A stretch of 64,000 nucleotides of DNA from contig NZ_JAAIYA010000012.1 in assembly GCF_010894405.1 (NCBI RefSeq), forward strand, positions 73,444 to 137,443. The letters run 5' to 3'. A model generated the notes under the pieces. It searched no databases, was not told the DNA's origin, and saw nothing but the letters and a program-made list of their open reading frames with translations. Of the stretch, positions 31,984 through 40,876 are shown piece after piece (positions within the stretch are counted from its first letter, which is position 1; the number at the start of each line of letters is the position of its first letter). The translations under genes and the position numbers were made by a program. Origin of the DNA: Pyxidicoccus caerfyrddinensis (GTDB lineage: Bacteria > Myxococcota > Myxococcia > Myxococcales > Myxococcaceae).

Positions 31984-33807
31984 ATGGCGAAACTGGTAGC
32001 CATCACCGCCTGCCCGACGGGAATCGCCCACACGGTCATGGCGGCCGAGGCGCTGCGCCGGGTGGCGGCGCTCAAGGGACATCACATCAGCGTCGAGACG
32101 CTGGGCTCCGAGGGAGCCCGCACGCCGCTCGACGCGGCGGCCATCGCTGAGGCGGACGCGGTCATCGTCGCGTCCGACATCACCGTCGACGAGACGCGCT
32201 TCCAGGGCAAGCGCATCATCCGGACCTCGACGGCGCTGGCCATCCGGGAGACGGAGCACATCATCGACGAGGCGGTGGCACGGCCGTCGGGCTCGGCCCT
32301 CTCCACGGTGCCAGCAGCGCCCCCGGTGCCGGTGTCACCACCCGTCACGGTGGTGACGGCCACCCCCATGACCACGCCCACCGCTGGGGGCTCCGGCCGG
32401 CTGGTGGCCATCACCGCCTGTCCCACGGGAATCGCCCACACCTTCATGGCGGCGGAGGCGCTGACGCGCGCCGCGAAGGCGAAGGGCTACACCATCAAGG
32501 TGGAGACACAGGGCTCGGTGGGCGCGAAGAACCTCCTGACGCCAGAGGAAATCGCCGCGGCGGACGCGGTCATCATTGGCGCGGACACCCACGTCTCCAC
32601 CGAGCGCTTCGCGGGCAAGCGGCTGTTGAAGACCTCGGTGGGCGAGGCGCTGAAGCAGGCGGACTCGGTGATTGAGCGGGCGCTGGCGCTGCCCGTGGTG
32701 GCGCCCGGCACTCCCGCCGCCGCGGCTCCCGCGCAGGCGGTGGCGCGCGCGAAGGGGGAGCCGGCGGGGCCCTACAAGCACCTGCTGACGGGCGTGTCGT
32801 TCATGCTCCCGTTCGTCGTGGCGGGCGGGCTCGTCATGGCGCTGTCGTTCGTCTTCGGCATCGACGCCTTCAAGCAGGAGGGCACGCTGCCCGCCGCGCT
32901 GATGCAGATTGGCCAGGCGGCCTTCGCGCTGATGGTGCCGGCGCTGGCGGGCTACATCGCCTATTCCATCGCGGACCGGCCGGGACTGGCGCCGGGCTTC
33001 ATCGGCGGCATGCTGGCGAGCCGCATCGAAGCCGGCTTCCTGGGCGGCATCGCCGCGGGCTTTCTCGCGGGCTACGTGGCGCGGTGGTTCAGGGACCACA
33101 TCCGCCTGCCGGCCAACCTCGAGGGGCTGAAGCCCGTCCTCATCCTCCCGCTGCTGTCGTCGCTCGTCGTCGGCCTGTTGATGGTCTACGTGATTGGCGC
33201 GCCGGTGGCGGCCATCATGCACGGGCTGACGGACTTCCTGTCGGGGATGAGCGGCACCAATGCCATCCTGCTGGGGCTGCTGCTCGGGGCCATGATGGCC
33301 ATCGACACGGGTGGGCCCATCAACAAGGCGGCCTATGCCTTCGCGGTGGGGCTGCTGGGCTCCAGCACCTTCACGCCGATGGCGGCGGTGATGGCCGCGG
33401 GCATGACGCCGCCGCTGGGCCTGGCGCTGGCGACGGTGGTGGCCCGCAACCGCTTCACGCTCCAGGAGCGCGAGGCCGGCAAGGCCGCCGCGGTGCTGGG
33501 CCTGGCGTTCATCTCCGAGGGCGCCATTCCCTTCGCCGCCAAGGACCCGCTGCGCGTCATCCCCTCCATCATGTTCGGCTCCGCGGTGACGGGGGCCCTG
33601 TCCATGTGGTTCGGGTGCGAGCTGCGCGCACCGCACGGCGGCGTGTTCGTGCTCGCCATTCCCAACGCGGTGCAGCCGGTGGGGCTGTATCTCGTCTCCA
33701 TCGTCGCGGGTACGCTGGCCACCACGCTGGCGCTCGTCGTCCTCAAGCGCCCGCTCCCGGAGGAGCCGGTGCTCCCCGCGCCCGAGGGCACGCCCTCCCT
33801 CCGCTAG
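31984..33807 (+). CDS. fruA: Fructose PTS transporter EIIB'BC
   Basis: A 607-residue membrane permease of the fructose phosphotransferase system. Two EIIB-type domains in tandem, each beginning VAITACPTGIAHT: residues 1-100 with C10 and 138-240 with C146. They are joined by a Pro/Val/Thr-rich linker and followed by the EIIC channel (about 257-595) with many hydrophobic helices and the conserved MAIDTGGPINKAAYAFA loop. In such B'BC proteins the second domain normally accepts the phosphate; here both keep the active cysteine. It imports fructose and releases fructose 1-phosphate for FruK. It starts 27 bases after fruK with GAGACGAGG upstream. No FruR-type regulator gene lies next to the operon. 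Confidence 0.95.
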   Translation: MAKLVAITACPTGIAHTVMAAEALRRVAALKGHHISVETLGSEGARTPLDAAAIAEADAVIVASDITVDETRFQGKRIIRTSTALAIRETEHIIDEAVARPSGSALSTVPAAPPVPVSPPVTVVTATPMTTPTAGGSGRLVAITACPTGIAHTFMAAEALTRAAKAKGYTIKVETQGSVGAKNLLTPEEIAAADAVIIGADTHVSTERFAGKRLLKTSVGEALKQADSVIERALALPVVAPGTPAAAAPAQAVARAKGEPAGPYKHLLTGVSFMLPFVVAGGLVMALSFVFGIDAFKQEGTLPAALMQIGQAAFALMVPALAGYIAYSIADRPGLAPGFIGGMLASRIEAGFLGGIAAGFLAGYVARWFRDHIRLPANLEGLKPVLILPLLSSLVVGLLMVYVIGAPVAAIMHGLTDFLSGMSGTNAILLGLLLGAMMAIDTGGPINKAAYAFAVGLLGSSTFTPMAAVMAAGMTPPLGLALATVVARNRFTLQEREAGKAAAVLGLAFISEGAIPFAAKDPLRVIPSIMFGSAVTGALSMWFGCELRAPHGGVFVLAIPNAVQPVGLYLVSIVAGTLATTLALVVLKRPLPEEPVLPAPEGTPSLR

Positions 33808-33819
33808 AGAGGCGGTTCG

Positions 33820-35619
33820 ATGTTCCGTGCAGTCCTGCTCGTTGTCATGGGGTCCATCGCGATGCTGCCTGTCACCGCCGAAGCCGAGAAGCGGGATGCC
33901 ACCGCCACCGCGCTGCACGCGCTCATCCAGCGCGAGTGGCAATACCAACTGGAGCACAGCCCGACGTACGCGTCGGTGTCGGGAGACCGCCGGTGGAACG
34001 ACCGCTGGGATGACCTGAGCCTGAAGGCCATCGAGGCGGACCACCAGCACAACCTCCAGGTCGTCGCGCAGGTGAAGAAGCTGGACCGCAAGAAGCTCTC
34101 CGCCGCGGACCAGCTCAACCACGATTTGTTCCTCCATGACCATGAGCTGTGGGTGGAGGAACACCGGTTCAAGACGTACCTGATGCCGTCCAACCACATG
34201 GGCGGCCTCCCGGAGGGAATCAAGCAGCCGCCGGGCGTCCAGACGGCCTACCAGCTCGCGGACACGCTGCGCTTCGACACAATCCAGGACTACGAGGAGT
34301 GGGTGACGCGGCTCCAGCGCTTCGGCACCTACGTGGACCAGGTGATGGCGCTGATGCGCGAGGGCCTGCGCGAGGGGCGCGTGCACCCCCAGGTCGTCCT
34401 GAAGCGCATGCCGCCGCAGGTGGAGAAGCAGCTCGTGGACGCGCCCGAGAAGAGCGCCTTCCACGGCCCCTTCACGCGCTTCCCCGCCAGCATCCCCGCC
34501 GCCGAGCAGCAGCGGCTGACCGCCGCGGGCCGCGCCGCCATTGCCCAGGGCGTGCTGCCCGCGCTCAAGCGCTACCACCAGTTCCTCACGGAGGAGTACC
34601 TCCCGAAGGGCACGGAGCAGGTGGGCATCTGGCAGCTCCCGGAGGGCGAGGCGCTGTATGCGCTGCTGGCCCGCAGGTTCACGACGACGTCGCTGACGCC
34701 GGACGAAATCCACGCGCTGGGCCTGTCCGAGGTGAAACGCATCCGCGCGGAGATGGAGGCGGTGAAGGCGAAGGCAGGCTTCAAGGGCCCGCTGGAAGAC
34801 TTCTTCCGCTTCCTGCTGACGGACTCGCGCTTCTACTACCGCACGGGGGACGAGCTGCTGACGCGCTACCGCAGCCTCTCCAAGCGCATCGACCCGCTGC
34901 TGGTGAAGCTGTTCAAGACGCTGCCGCGCCAGCCGTATGGCGTGGAGCCCACCCCGGAGACCATGGCTCCGGATGCGACGACGGGCTTCTACTACCCCGG
35001 TGCAACAGACGGCTCGCGCGCGGGCACGTACCTGGTCAACCTGTACCGTCCGGAGACGCGACCGCGCTGGGAGATGGTGCCCCTCACGCTGCACGAGGCG
35101 GTGCCCGGACACCACCTCCAGACGTCGCTGTCCGCCGAGCAGACCGGCATCCCCGACTTCCGCCGCTTCGGGTACCACGTCGCCTACGGCGAGGGCTGGG
35201 CGCTGTACTGCGAGACGCTGGGCGACGAGCTGGGCCTCTACGAAGACCCGTACGACAAGTTCGGCCAGCTCACGTACGACATGTGGCGCGCCGTCCGGCT
35301 CGTCGTGGACACCGGCATGCACGTGAAGCGCTGGACGCGGCAGCAGGCGCTGGACTTCTTCATGGCGAACTCGCCGCGCCAGGAGCTGGACGTCACCAAC
35401 GAGATTGACCGCTACATCGCCTGGCCGGCGCAGGCGCTGGCGTACAAGGTGGGGCAGCTCAAGATTCGCGAGCTGCGCACGCGCGCCGAGAAGGAGCTCG
35501 GCCCCCGCTTCGACGTGCGCGAGTTCCACGACGTGGTGCTGCTCGACGGCTCCCTGCCGCTGGACGTGTTGGAGGCGAAGGTCCAGGGGTGGGTGGCCGC
35601 GCGGAAGGCGGCGAAGTAG
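33820..35619 (+). CDS. DUF885 family exported metallohydrolase
   Basis: A 599-residue exported protein (signal MFRAVLLVVMGSIAMLPVTAEA). It matches DUF885, a family of predicted helical zinc-dependent peptidases. The key motif is H425-E-A-V-P-G-H-H432 (TLHEAVPGHHLQ), followed downstream by YGEGWALYCETLGDELGLY, which supplies a further Glu. The family opening LIQREWQYQLEHSPTYASVSGDRRWND is also clear. No substrate is established for most members; a peptidase role is inferred. It begins 12 bases after fruA and could be on the same transcript, though its function is not obviously linked to fructose. It ends 6 bases from the convergent P1 peptidase gene. Confidence 0.9.
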   Translation: MFRAVLLVVMGSIAMLPVTAEAEKRDATATALHALIQREWQYQLEHSPTYASVSGDRRWNDRWDDLSLKAIEADHQHNLQVVAQVKKLDRKKLSAADQLNHDLFLHDHELWVEEHRFKTYLMPSNHMGGLPEGIKQPPGVQTAYQLADTLRFDTIQDYEEWVTRLQRFGTYVDQVMALMREGLREGRVHPQVVLKRMPPQVEKQLVDAPEKSAFHGPFTRFPASIPAAEQQRLTAAGRAAIAQGVLPALKRYHQFLTEEYLPKGTEQVGIWQLPEGEALYALLARRFTTTSLTPDEIHALGLSEVKRIRAEMEAVKAKAGFKGPLEDFFRFLLTDSRFYYRTGDELLTRYRSLSKRIDPLLVKLFKTLPRQPYGVEPTPETMAPDATTGFYYPGATDGSRAGTYLVNLYRPETRPRWEMVPLTLHEAVPGHHLQTSLSAEQTGIPDFRRFGYHVAYGEGWALYCETLGDELGLYEDPYDKFGQLTYDMWRAVRLVVDTGMHVKRWTRQQALDFFMANSPRQELDVTNEIDRYIAWPAQALAYKVGQLKIRELRTRAEKELGPRFDVREFHDVVLLDGSLPLDVLEAKVQGWVAARKAAK

Positions 35620-35625
35620 CGCCGC

Positions 35626-36924
35626 CTACGGTTTGCGTCCGCCGGGCGCCGCCTTCCGGGGCGCCTGGGCTGGCGCGGAGGTCAGCCGTCCGTACTTGCG
35701 CATGGCCTTCACGAGCCTGTCGTGGGGCAGGGCGAAGACACGGATGCCCTCCGCGCCCGTCATCGTGTCCGCGGCGAGCATGGCGTTGAGGATGGACTCC
35801 TGCGTGGCCTGCACCGTGGCCTCGAAGAGCGGGTTCATGCGCTCGTTGTCGAGCACCGACACGCTGGCGATGGGCGCGTCCCCGGGCGCCTTCAGGTGCT
35901 GCGTGGAGAAGGCGAGGAAGATGTCGCCCGACGCGTTCTCCCCGAGGCCGCCCATCTTCGCGATGCCCAGGGGGACACGCCGCGCCAGCCGTGCGAGCTG
36001 GTGGGGCAGCAGGGGCGCGTCCGTCGCGACTGCGACGATGATGGAGCCCGAGCCCTCCTTCATGGTGGGCTTCGTGACGCCGCCCGAGGCGGAGCAGGGC
36101 AGCACCTTCCCGAACATCTCATTGGCCGGCTTCTGGGTCCCCTCGTAGCAGGTGCGCAGGTCGGTGACTTCCTCGCCCACGGGCACGCCCTCCACGGAGA
36201 GGAGCCGGCGTGCGCCGTAGTTGCACTGCACCAGCACGCCCACGGTGTAGCCGCCTTCCGCGTCCGGCAGCTTGCGCGACGCCGTGCCGATGCCGCCCTT
36301 GAAGCCGTGGCAGACCATGCCCGTGCCTCCGCCCACCGAGCCCTCCGCGACGGGCCCTCCACGAGCGGTGTCCAGCGCCTGCCAGGCGTGCGGGGCCTTC
36401 ACGTGGAAGCCCTGGATGTCGTTCAGCGTGCCGTCCCAGGTCTCCGCCACCACGGGCAGGCCCAACTCCCACGCGAGCCCGCGCTTCATGGCCCAGGCAA
36501 TCACCGCGTCGCGCACGGCGCCCACGTCGTTGGTGTTGGTGATCATCAATGGACCGGCGAGCTGGCCCGACTCGTTGAGCCAGTGGGTGCCCGTCATCTC
36601 CCCGTTGCCGTTGAGGGCGAACACGGCGGCGAAGACTTCCTCGGACACACCGTCGCGTCCCCGGGGGAGCACCGCCGTGACACCGGTGCGCACCGGGCCC
36701 TTGCCCGGCTCCCCCTGGCCGTCGCCCGAGATGAGCGTGACGTGACCAACCTCCACGCCTGCCACGTCGGTGATGGCGTTGTTCGGCCCGGGTTGCCCGC
36801 CGAAGGTGATGCCCAGGTTTCTCGCGCGAGGCTTCGCGGAGACGGCCTGGGCAAGGCCCGTGCGGGGCGGCAACGTCAGACAGAGCAGGACGCAGGGGAG
36901 CAGGTATCGCCAGGGCGCGCGCAT
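35626..36924 (-). CDS. P1-family (DmpA/BapA-like) autoproteolytic aminopeptidase
   Basis: A 432-residue exported Ntn-type hydrolase of the DmpA/BapA P1 family (L-aminopeptidase/D-esterase and beta-peptidyl aminopeptidase). The precursor cuts itself to free an N-terminal serine; here that is S294 in KEGSGSIIVAVATDAPLLP, giving alpha and beta chains. Other landmarks: NNAITDVAGVEVGHVTL, ITNTNDVGAVRDAVIAWA, GSVGGGTGMVCHGFKGGIGTASR and the beta-chain SGDIFLAFST. A signal peptide (MRAPWRYLLPCVLLCLTLPPRTGLAQA) sends it out of the cytoplasm. AGGAAG precedes the ATG at 36924. The C-terminus has a basic Pro/Ala tail. Confidence 0.93.
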   Translation of the reverse strand: MRAPWRYLLPCVLLCLTLPPRTGLAQAVSAKPRARNLGITFGGQPGPNNAITDVAGVEVGHVTLISGDGQGEPGKGPVRTGVTAVLPRGRDGVSEEVFAAVFALNGNGEMTGTHWLNESGQLAGPLMITNTNDVGAVRDAVIAWAMKRGLAWELGLPVVAETWDGTLNDIQGFHVKAPHAWQALDTARGGPVAEGSVGGGTGMVCHGFKGGIGTASRKLPDAEGGYTVGVLVQCNYGARRLLSVEGVPVGEEVTDLRTCYEGTQKPANEMFGKVLPCSASGGVTKPTMKEGSGSIIVAVATDAPLLPHQLARLARRVPLGIAKMGGLGENASGDIFLAFSTQHLKAPGDAPIASVSVLDNERMNPLFEATVQATQESILNAMLAADTMTGAEGIRVFALPHDRLVKAMRKYGRLTSAPAQAPRKAAPGGRKP

Positions 36925-37032
36925 GGCGACTTCCTACACCTCACGGTGATGGGGAGATAGCTCCGAGCCGAACGGACGATGTTAGGGTTTGCCCGCCCCC
37001 CCTGGCACGCCGACCGTTTGCGAGACTTCTCG

Positions 37033-39945
37033 ATGCGCTTCTTTCCCTCTGTGGCCCGTGCGGCCATGGTGCTCCTGCTGGCCACCGCGTGTGGCGACTC
37101 CTCCAATCCTTCCAACCCACCTGACGCGGGGGCCAACGACGCGGGCCTCCCGGATGCGGGCCTGCCTGACGCGGGCCTCCCGGATGCGGGCCTTCCCGAT
37201 TCGGGGACGCCGGATGCGGGGGACGATGACGCGGGGACGCCGGACGCGGGCCCCCGGGAGACGGTCCTCCTCTTCGACCCGCGTGGCGAGCAGCCCGTCA
37301 TTCCCGAGCCCAACGACCTGCACATCGACCCGGGCACCGGGCTGGTGCGCCTCGTGGTGAGGCCCGAGGACACTGCCGCCCAGCAGGAGTTCACGCGTGA
37401 CTACCTCAACACGCTGGACGGTTTCCTCGCGTCGAGCCTCCCCTTCGTGCAGGCGTCGGGGCAGCTCGACGCACTCACCGTCAATGGCAGCACGGTCCTG
37501 GTACAGCGGGCCGATGGGTCCGCGGTGGGTATGGAGTTCTACGTCGCAATCAACGACGACTGGCGGGGCATCCACGTCCTCCCCCACCCCCAGACGGGCT
37601 GGAGTCGCGGCACGCAGTACGTCGTGGCGGTGCTCGGGGGCAGCTCGGGCGTGAAGGATGTGGAGGGCCGCCCCGTCGTCGGCAGCCCGGTCTGGCAATG
37701 GGTTCGTTCCGCCACGCCGCTGGTGGATGACTCCGGCCGAAGCACCGTTCCGGGCCTCCCGGATGCGGATGCCCCTGCCATGGAGCGCTTGCGCCTGCGC
37801 TACGAGCCCCACCTGTCCCGGCTCGCGGCCGGGGGAACGCGTCGCGAGGACGTGGCGGCGCTCTGGACCTTCACCACGGCGAGCCGCCCGCAGGTGACCT
37901 TTGCTCCCGAGCGCGCCGTCGTGCCCTTTCCCAGCAACTACTACATGGTCGCCGGGGAGAGCCGGGTGAACCTGCCCGCGCCTCCGGGTGGCTCGGGGCC
38001 CATGCTGTCGCAGCTCATCAACGGCCTCAACGGGCAGGATGGCTTCTCCACCACGGGGGTCATCGTCTCGGAGAACAGCCCGACGGAAGGGGCTCTCGAC
38101 AAGGGGCTCGTGGCCCCGGACTCGGTCGCGGCCGGCACCCGGTTCTTCCGACTGAGCGGCACGGGCGCCGAGCCCTTCGTTCAGGCCTGCCTCGACTGCA
38201 TGTCCAGCCTGCGTCCCGATGGCACCCCACCGTCCTCACCGCAGCAGCTCCAGTTCGTCCCACGCGTTCCCCTCGAGGAGGGCACCCGGTACGCGGCCGT
38301 CGTCACCACCTCGCTGCGGGACACGGCGGGCCACTCGGTAACCGCCACGCCCGCCTGGGCGCTGATGCGCCTCGCGGCACCGCTCGTCGATGACCAGGGC
38401 AAAAGTCAGGTGTCGGGCGTGCCGGACCTGCTCGCCCGGGGCCTGGAGCCAGCGCGTCAGTACTTCAAGCTCCACCTGGACGCGCTGGAGACACAGGGCC
38501 TTCCGCGCTCGCAGGTGGCGCTGGCCTTCACGGTGCGCACGCAGTCCACGCTGAGCTGGCTCCGCGCGTTCGCGCAGCTGGCTCGGACGCAGCCCACCTC
38601 GCCGCTGCATGTGCTCGACGTGTCCGCGCAGTTGCCGGCGCTGGGCGTGCCCTATGACCAGCTCGGCGGGCTCTACGAGGTCTGGGCCCCCGTCCTCGAC
38701 TTCCTCCACGGCCCCGGCGGCGTCTTCGACCTCGAGCAGCCCCGGCAGGAGCAGGCCCGGGTGATGCTGACCGTGCCGAGCTCCCCCATGCCGGCGACCG
38801 GCTGGCCCGTGGTTCTCTTCGCCCACGACCTGGGAGGAGACCGCACGAACCTGCTCTACGTCGCGAACGAGCTGGCGCGCGCGGGCTTCGCCGCCATCGC
38901 CATGGACTCGGTCCACCACGGCGAGCGGAGCACCTGCGTGGGAAGCAGGTTCCAGGGTGGCGGAGACGACAACGCCTGCGCGGACCCGGCCACCCAGCGC
39001 TGCGAGAACGACACGGATGAGGCGCCTCCGGAGAGTTACGGCCGCTGCGTGGCGCGCAACCGCGCCAGTCGCGTGGACTGCACGCAGCCGGCGGGAGGCG
39101 TGGCGGGGGACGTGTTCTGCGCCCAGCTCTCGCTCGGCCGCTGCGTGCCGTCGCTGGCGGGGGACGGGCGGAACGTGTGCGAGGGTGGCACGTTCCGGAC
39201 GTCGGGCAGCACGTCGCGCGTGCCCGTCATCTCCGGCTGGAACATGCTCAATCCCAGGGCGCCCTTCGCCACGCGCGACAACTTCCGGCAGGCGGCCATC
39301 GACCTGGAGCAACTGGTCCGCGTGGTGCGGAGCGACGCGCTGGCCTCGGCGCTCGGGGCCGTGAAGCTGGACGGCACGCGGCTGCACTTCGTGGGCGTGG
39401 GCGTGGGCGCGCAGGTGGGCTCGCTCTTCCTCGCGGTGAACGGTGACGTCCAGCGCGCGGTGCTCAACGTGCCAGCGGCCGACCCGGTGGGGATGCTGCT
39501 GACGTCGCCGGCCGTCAGCTCGCAGCGGGCCGCCTTCCTCGCGGCGCTCGCGGCGGAGGGCATCGTCACGGGCACGCCCGGGTTCGACACCTTCATCCAG
39601 TACCTGCGTCAGGCGCTCGACCCGGCCGACCCGGCGAATGCGGCCCGGGTCGTGAAGGACCACGCGGGCGCTCCGGCGGGGCGCGGGGTGTTCATCCAAT
39701 ACATCGCCGGGGACGGGTTCATGCCCACGCCGCTCACCGAGAAGTTCATCGCCGCGGCCAACGCGGGGGACGCGAACCGCTGCCCGGTGTCCCGCTGGGA
39801 CCCGGCCGGCTATCCGGACTCGGTCCGCCATTCGTTCCTGCTCTTCCGCGTGGGAGACGGCGCGGTGACCGACGCGGCCCAGCGCCAGGCCGCCACGTTC
39901 CTGCAAGAGGGCACGGTGACGGCACCGCCCGCGAGCCTGCGCTAG
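37033..39945 (+). CDS. Large alpha/beta-hydrolase-like lipoprotein lacking the nucleophile serine
   Basis: A 970-residue lipoprotein (signal MRFFPSVARAAMVLLLATAC, Cys at 20). It begins with a low-complexity spacer of PDAG/LPDAG repeats, probably a surface linker. Two stretches of similar sequence follow, each leading to 'RLRLRYEPHLSRL' or 'ARQYFKLHLDALE', typical of Ig-like N-terminal parts of large extracellular lipases. The C-terminal third has an alpha/beta-hydrolase start (WPVVLFAHDLGGDRTNLLYVANELARAGFAAIAMD), a Cys-rich insertion, and then LHFVGVGVGAQVGSLFLAV where the nucleophile elbow GxSxG should be. Gly790 stands in place of Ser, so catalysis is doubtful. The start at ATG 37033 gives a proper signal peptide; the longer frame from 36979 does not. 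Confidence 0.75.
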   Translation: MRFFPSVARAAMVLLLATACGDSSNPSNPPDAGANDAGLPDAGLPDAGLPDAGLPDSGTPDAGDDDAGTPDAGPRETVLLFDPRGEQPVIPEPNDLHIDPGTGLVRLVVRPEDTAAQQEFTRDYLNTLDGFLASSLPFVQASGQLDALTVNGSTVLVQRADGSAVGMEFYVAINDDWRGIHVLPHPQTGWSRGTQYVVAVLGGSSGVKDVEGRPVVGSPVWQWVRSATPLVDDSGRSTVPGLPDADAPAMERLRLRYEPHLSRLAAGGTRREDVAALWTFTTASRPQVTFAPERAVVPFPSNYYMVAGESRVNLPAPPGGSGPMLSQLINGLNGQDGFSTTGVIVSENSPTEGALDKGLVAPDSVAAGTRFFRLSGTGAEPFVQACLDCMSSLRPDGTPPSSPQQLQFVPRVPLEEGTRYAAVVTTSLRDTAGHSVTATPAWALMRLAAPLVDDQGKSQVSGVPDLLARGLEPARQYFKLHLDALETQGLPRSQVALAFTVRTQSTLSWLRAFAQLARTQPTSPLHVLDVSAQLPALGVPYDQLGGLYEVWAPVLDFLHGPGGVFDLEQPRQEQARVMLTVPSSPMPATGWPVVLFAHDLGGDRTNLLYVANELARAGFAAIAMDSVHHGERSTCVGSRFQGGGDDNACADPATQRCENDTDEAPPESYGRCVARNRASRVDCTQPAGGVAGDVFCAQLSLGRCVPSLAGDGRNVCEGGTFRTSGSTSRVPVISGWNMLNPRAPFATRDNFRQAAIDLEQLVRVVRSDALASALGAVKLDGTRLHFVGVGVGAQVGSLFLAVNGDVQRAVLNVPAADPVGMLLTSPAVSSQRAAFLAALAAEGIVTGTPGFDTFIQYLRQALDPADPANAARVVKDHAGAPAGRGVFIQYIAGDGFMPTPLTEKFIAAANAGDANRCPVSRWDPAGYPDSVRHSFLLFRVGDGAVTDAAQRQAATFLQEGTVTAPPASLR
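37129..37252 (+). repeat. In-gene minisatellite encoding Pro-Asp-Ala-Gly repeats
   Basis: Fifteen-base units such as GCGGGCCTCCCGGAT repeat about five times, with degenerate units on both sides, encoding a DAGLP/DAGTP spacer after the lipidated Cys. Such tracts can change length by slippage. Confidence 0.85.
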
Positions 39946-39951
39946 CGGCGA

Positions 39952-39975
39952 CGTGAGCAGCACTCGACGCTCACG
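39952..39975 (+). terminator. Possible terminator hairpin
   Basis: CGTGAGC and GCTCACG are 7-bp arms with a 10-base loop, 7 bases after the stop of the lipoprotein gene. No T-run. Confidence 0.4.
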
Positions 39976-40062
39976 GACGATATGCGCCGCACGGGGTGGA
40001 GCCTCGGGGCGGAGGAGGGCTAGCCTCCGTCCGCCTCGACGTCTCCACCCCGGGAGCGCTTC

Positions 40063-40863
40063 ATGAACCGCGGTATCCGCACCGTCGTCATGTCGTTGGG
40101 TCTCACCTTGCTGCTGTCGTCCTCCGTGGCCCGGGCCGATGGTCTGTCCACCATCCCCTACGGTGACAACTGCTGGGGCAGCGGCACGGACGCGGACCGG
40201 GACGGGCTCAACGACGACTGCGAGTACCAGCTCGCGTTGGCGTTCATGCCGAAGTTCTGGTTCGACACCGGCGAGAGCGGCTATGGCCGGCGGCCCTACT
40301 ACGCGGTGAAGAGCGAGGCCTTTGCCACCCGCACGCTGCGCATCTTCTACCTGGACACCTTCTTCGAGGACACCGGCGTCACCACCGGCCACGACGGCGA
40401 CCCCGAGTTCCAGCTCTTCGAGGTGCACTACTCCGGAGGCCGCTGGTACCTCGACTGGGTCTACCTGTCCGCGCACCGCAAGAGCGTGTGTGACTCGTCG
40501 GCCTGGTACTCGTACGACCAGCTCGAGTACGACACGAGCGACTCGCGCAATGCCTACCGTGGCTGGCCCACGCTCTACGTCGCCGAGGACAAGCACGCGA
40601 CGTACAACAACCTGTCCACCTGTGACAGCGGCTGCCTCGCCCAGGACTTCTGCAGCAAGTATGCGTCCCAGTTCCTCGACACGAGCAGCAAGCTCGTCTC
40701 GCGCAACGTGGGCTCCACCGCGGTGCCGTTGATCAACCAGGTGGTCCTCAACGGCAAGACGGAGCGGTTGCTCGACGACGTCGAGTTCAAGGGCTGGGAT
40801 GACCAGTGGTACCGGCCCAACTCCGAGGGCTACCGCCGGCACCTCGTCGACTTCGGCTTCTAG
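40063..40863 (+). CDS. Secreted protein with calcium-binding-like loop, function unknown
   Basis: A 266-residue exported protein (signal MNRGIRTVVMSLGLTLLLSSSVARA). Near the N-terminus DADRDGLNDDCEYQLALAFMPKFWFD has the Asp spacing of a thrombospondin-3-like calcium loop. The middle is rich in aromatic residues and alternates like a beta sandwich: FQLFEVHYSGGRWYLDWVYLSAHR, WYSYDQLEYDT, GWPTLYVAEDKHATYNN. The segment GHDGDPEFQLFEV recalls the acidic/His loop of Vps62/NPP1-like proteins, but that likeness is weak. Four cysteines near the C-terminus (STCDSGCLAQDFCSKY) may form disulfides. GGAG stands 8 bases before the ATG. The PKD membrane gene follows after 13 bases and is probably co-transcribed. 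Confidence 0.75.
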   Translation: MNRGIRTVVMSLGLTLLLSSSVARADGLSTIPYGDNCWGSGTDADRDGLNDDCEYQLALAFMPKFWFDTGESGYGRRPYYAVKSEAFATRTLRIFYLDTFFEDTGVTTGHDGDPEFQLFEVHYSGGRWYLDWVYLSAHRKSVCDSSAWYSYDQLEYDTSDSRNAYRGWPTLYVAEDKHATYNNLSTCDSGCLAQDFCSKYASQFLDTSSKLVSRNVGSTAVPLINQVVLNGKTERLLDDVEFKGWDDQWYRPNSEGYRRHLVDFGF

Positions 40864-40876
40864 TCCGCGCGCGCCC

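Noticed and set aside
32335..35529. Minus-strand open frame of 1064 codons
   Set aside because: Antisense to fruA and the DUF885 gene, both of which have full family motifs.
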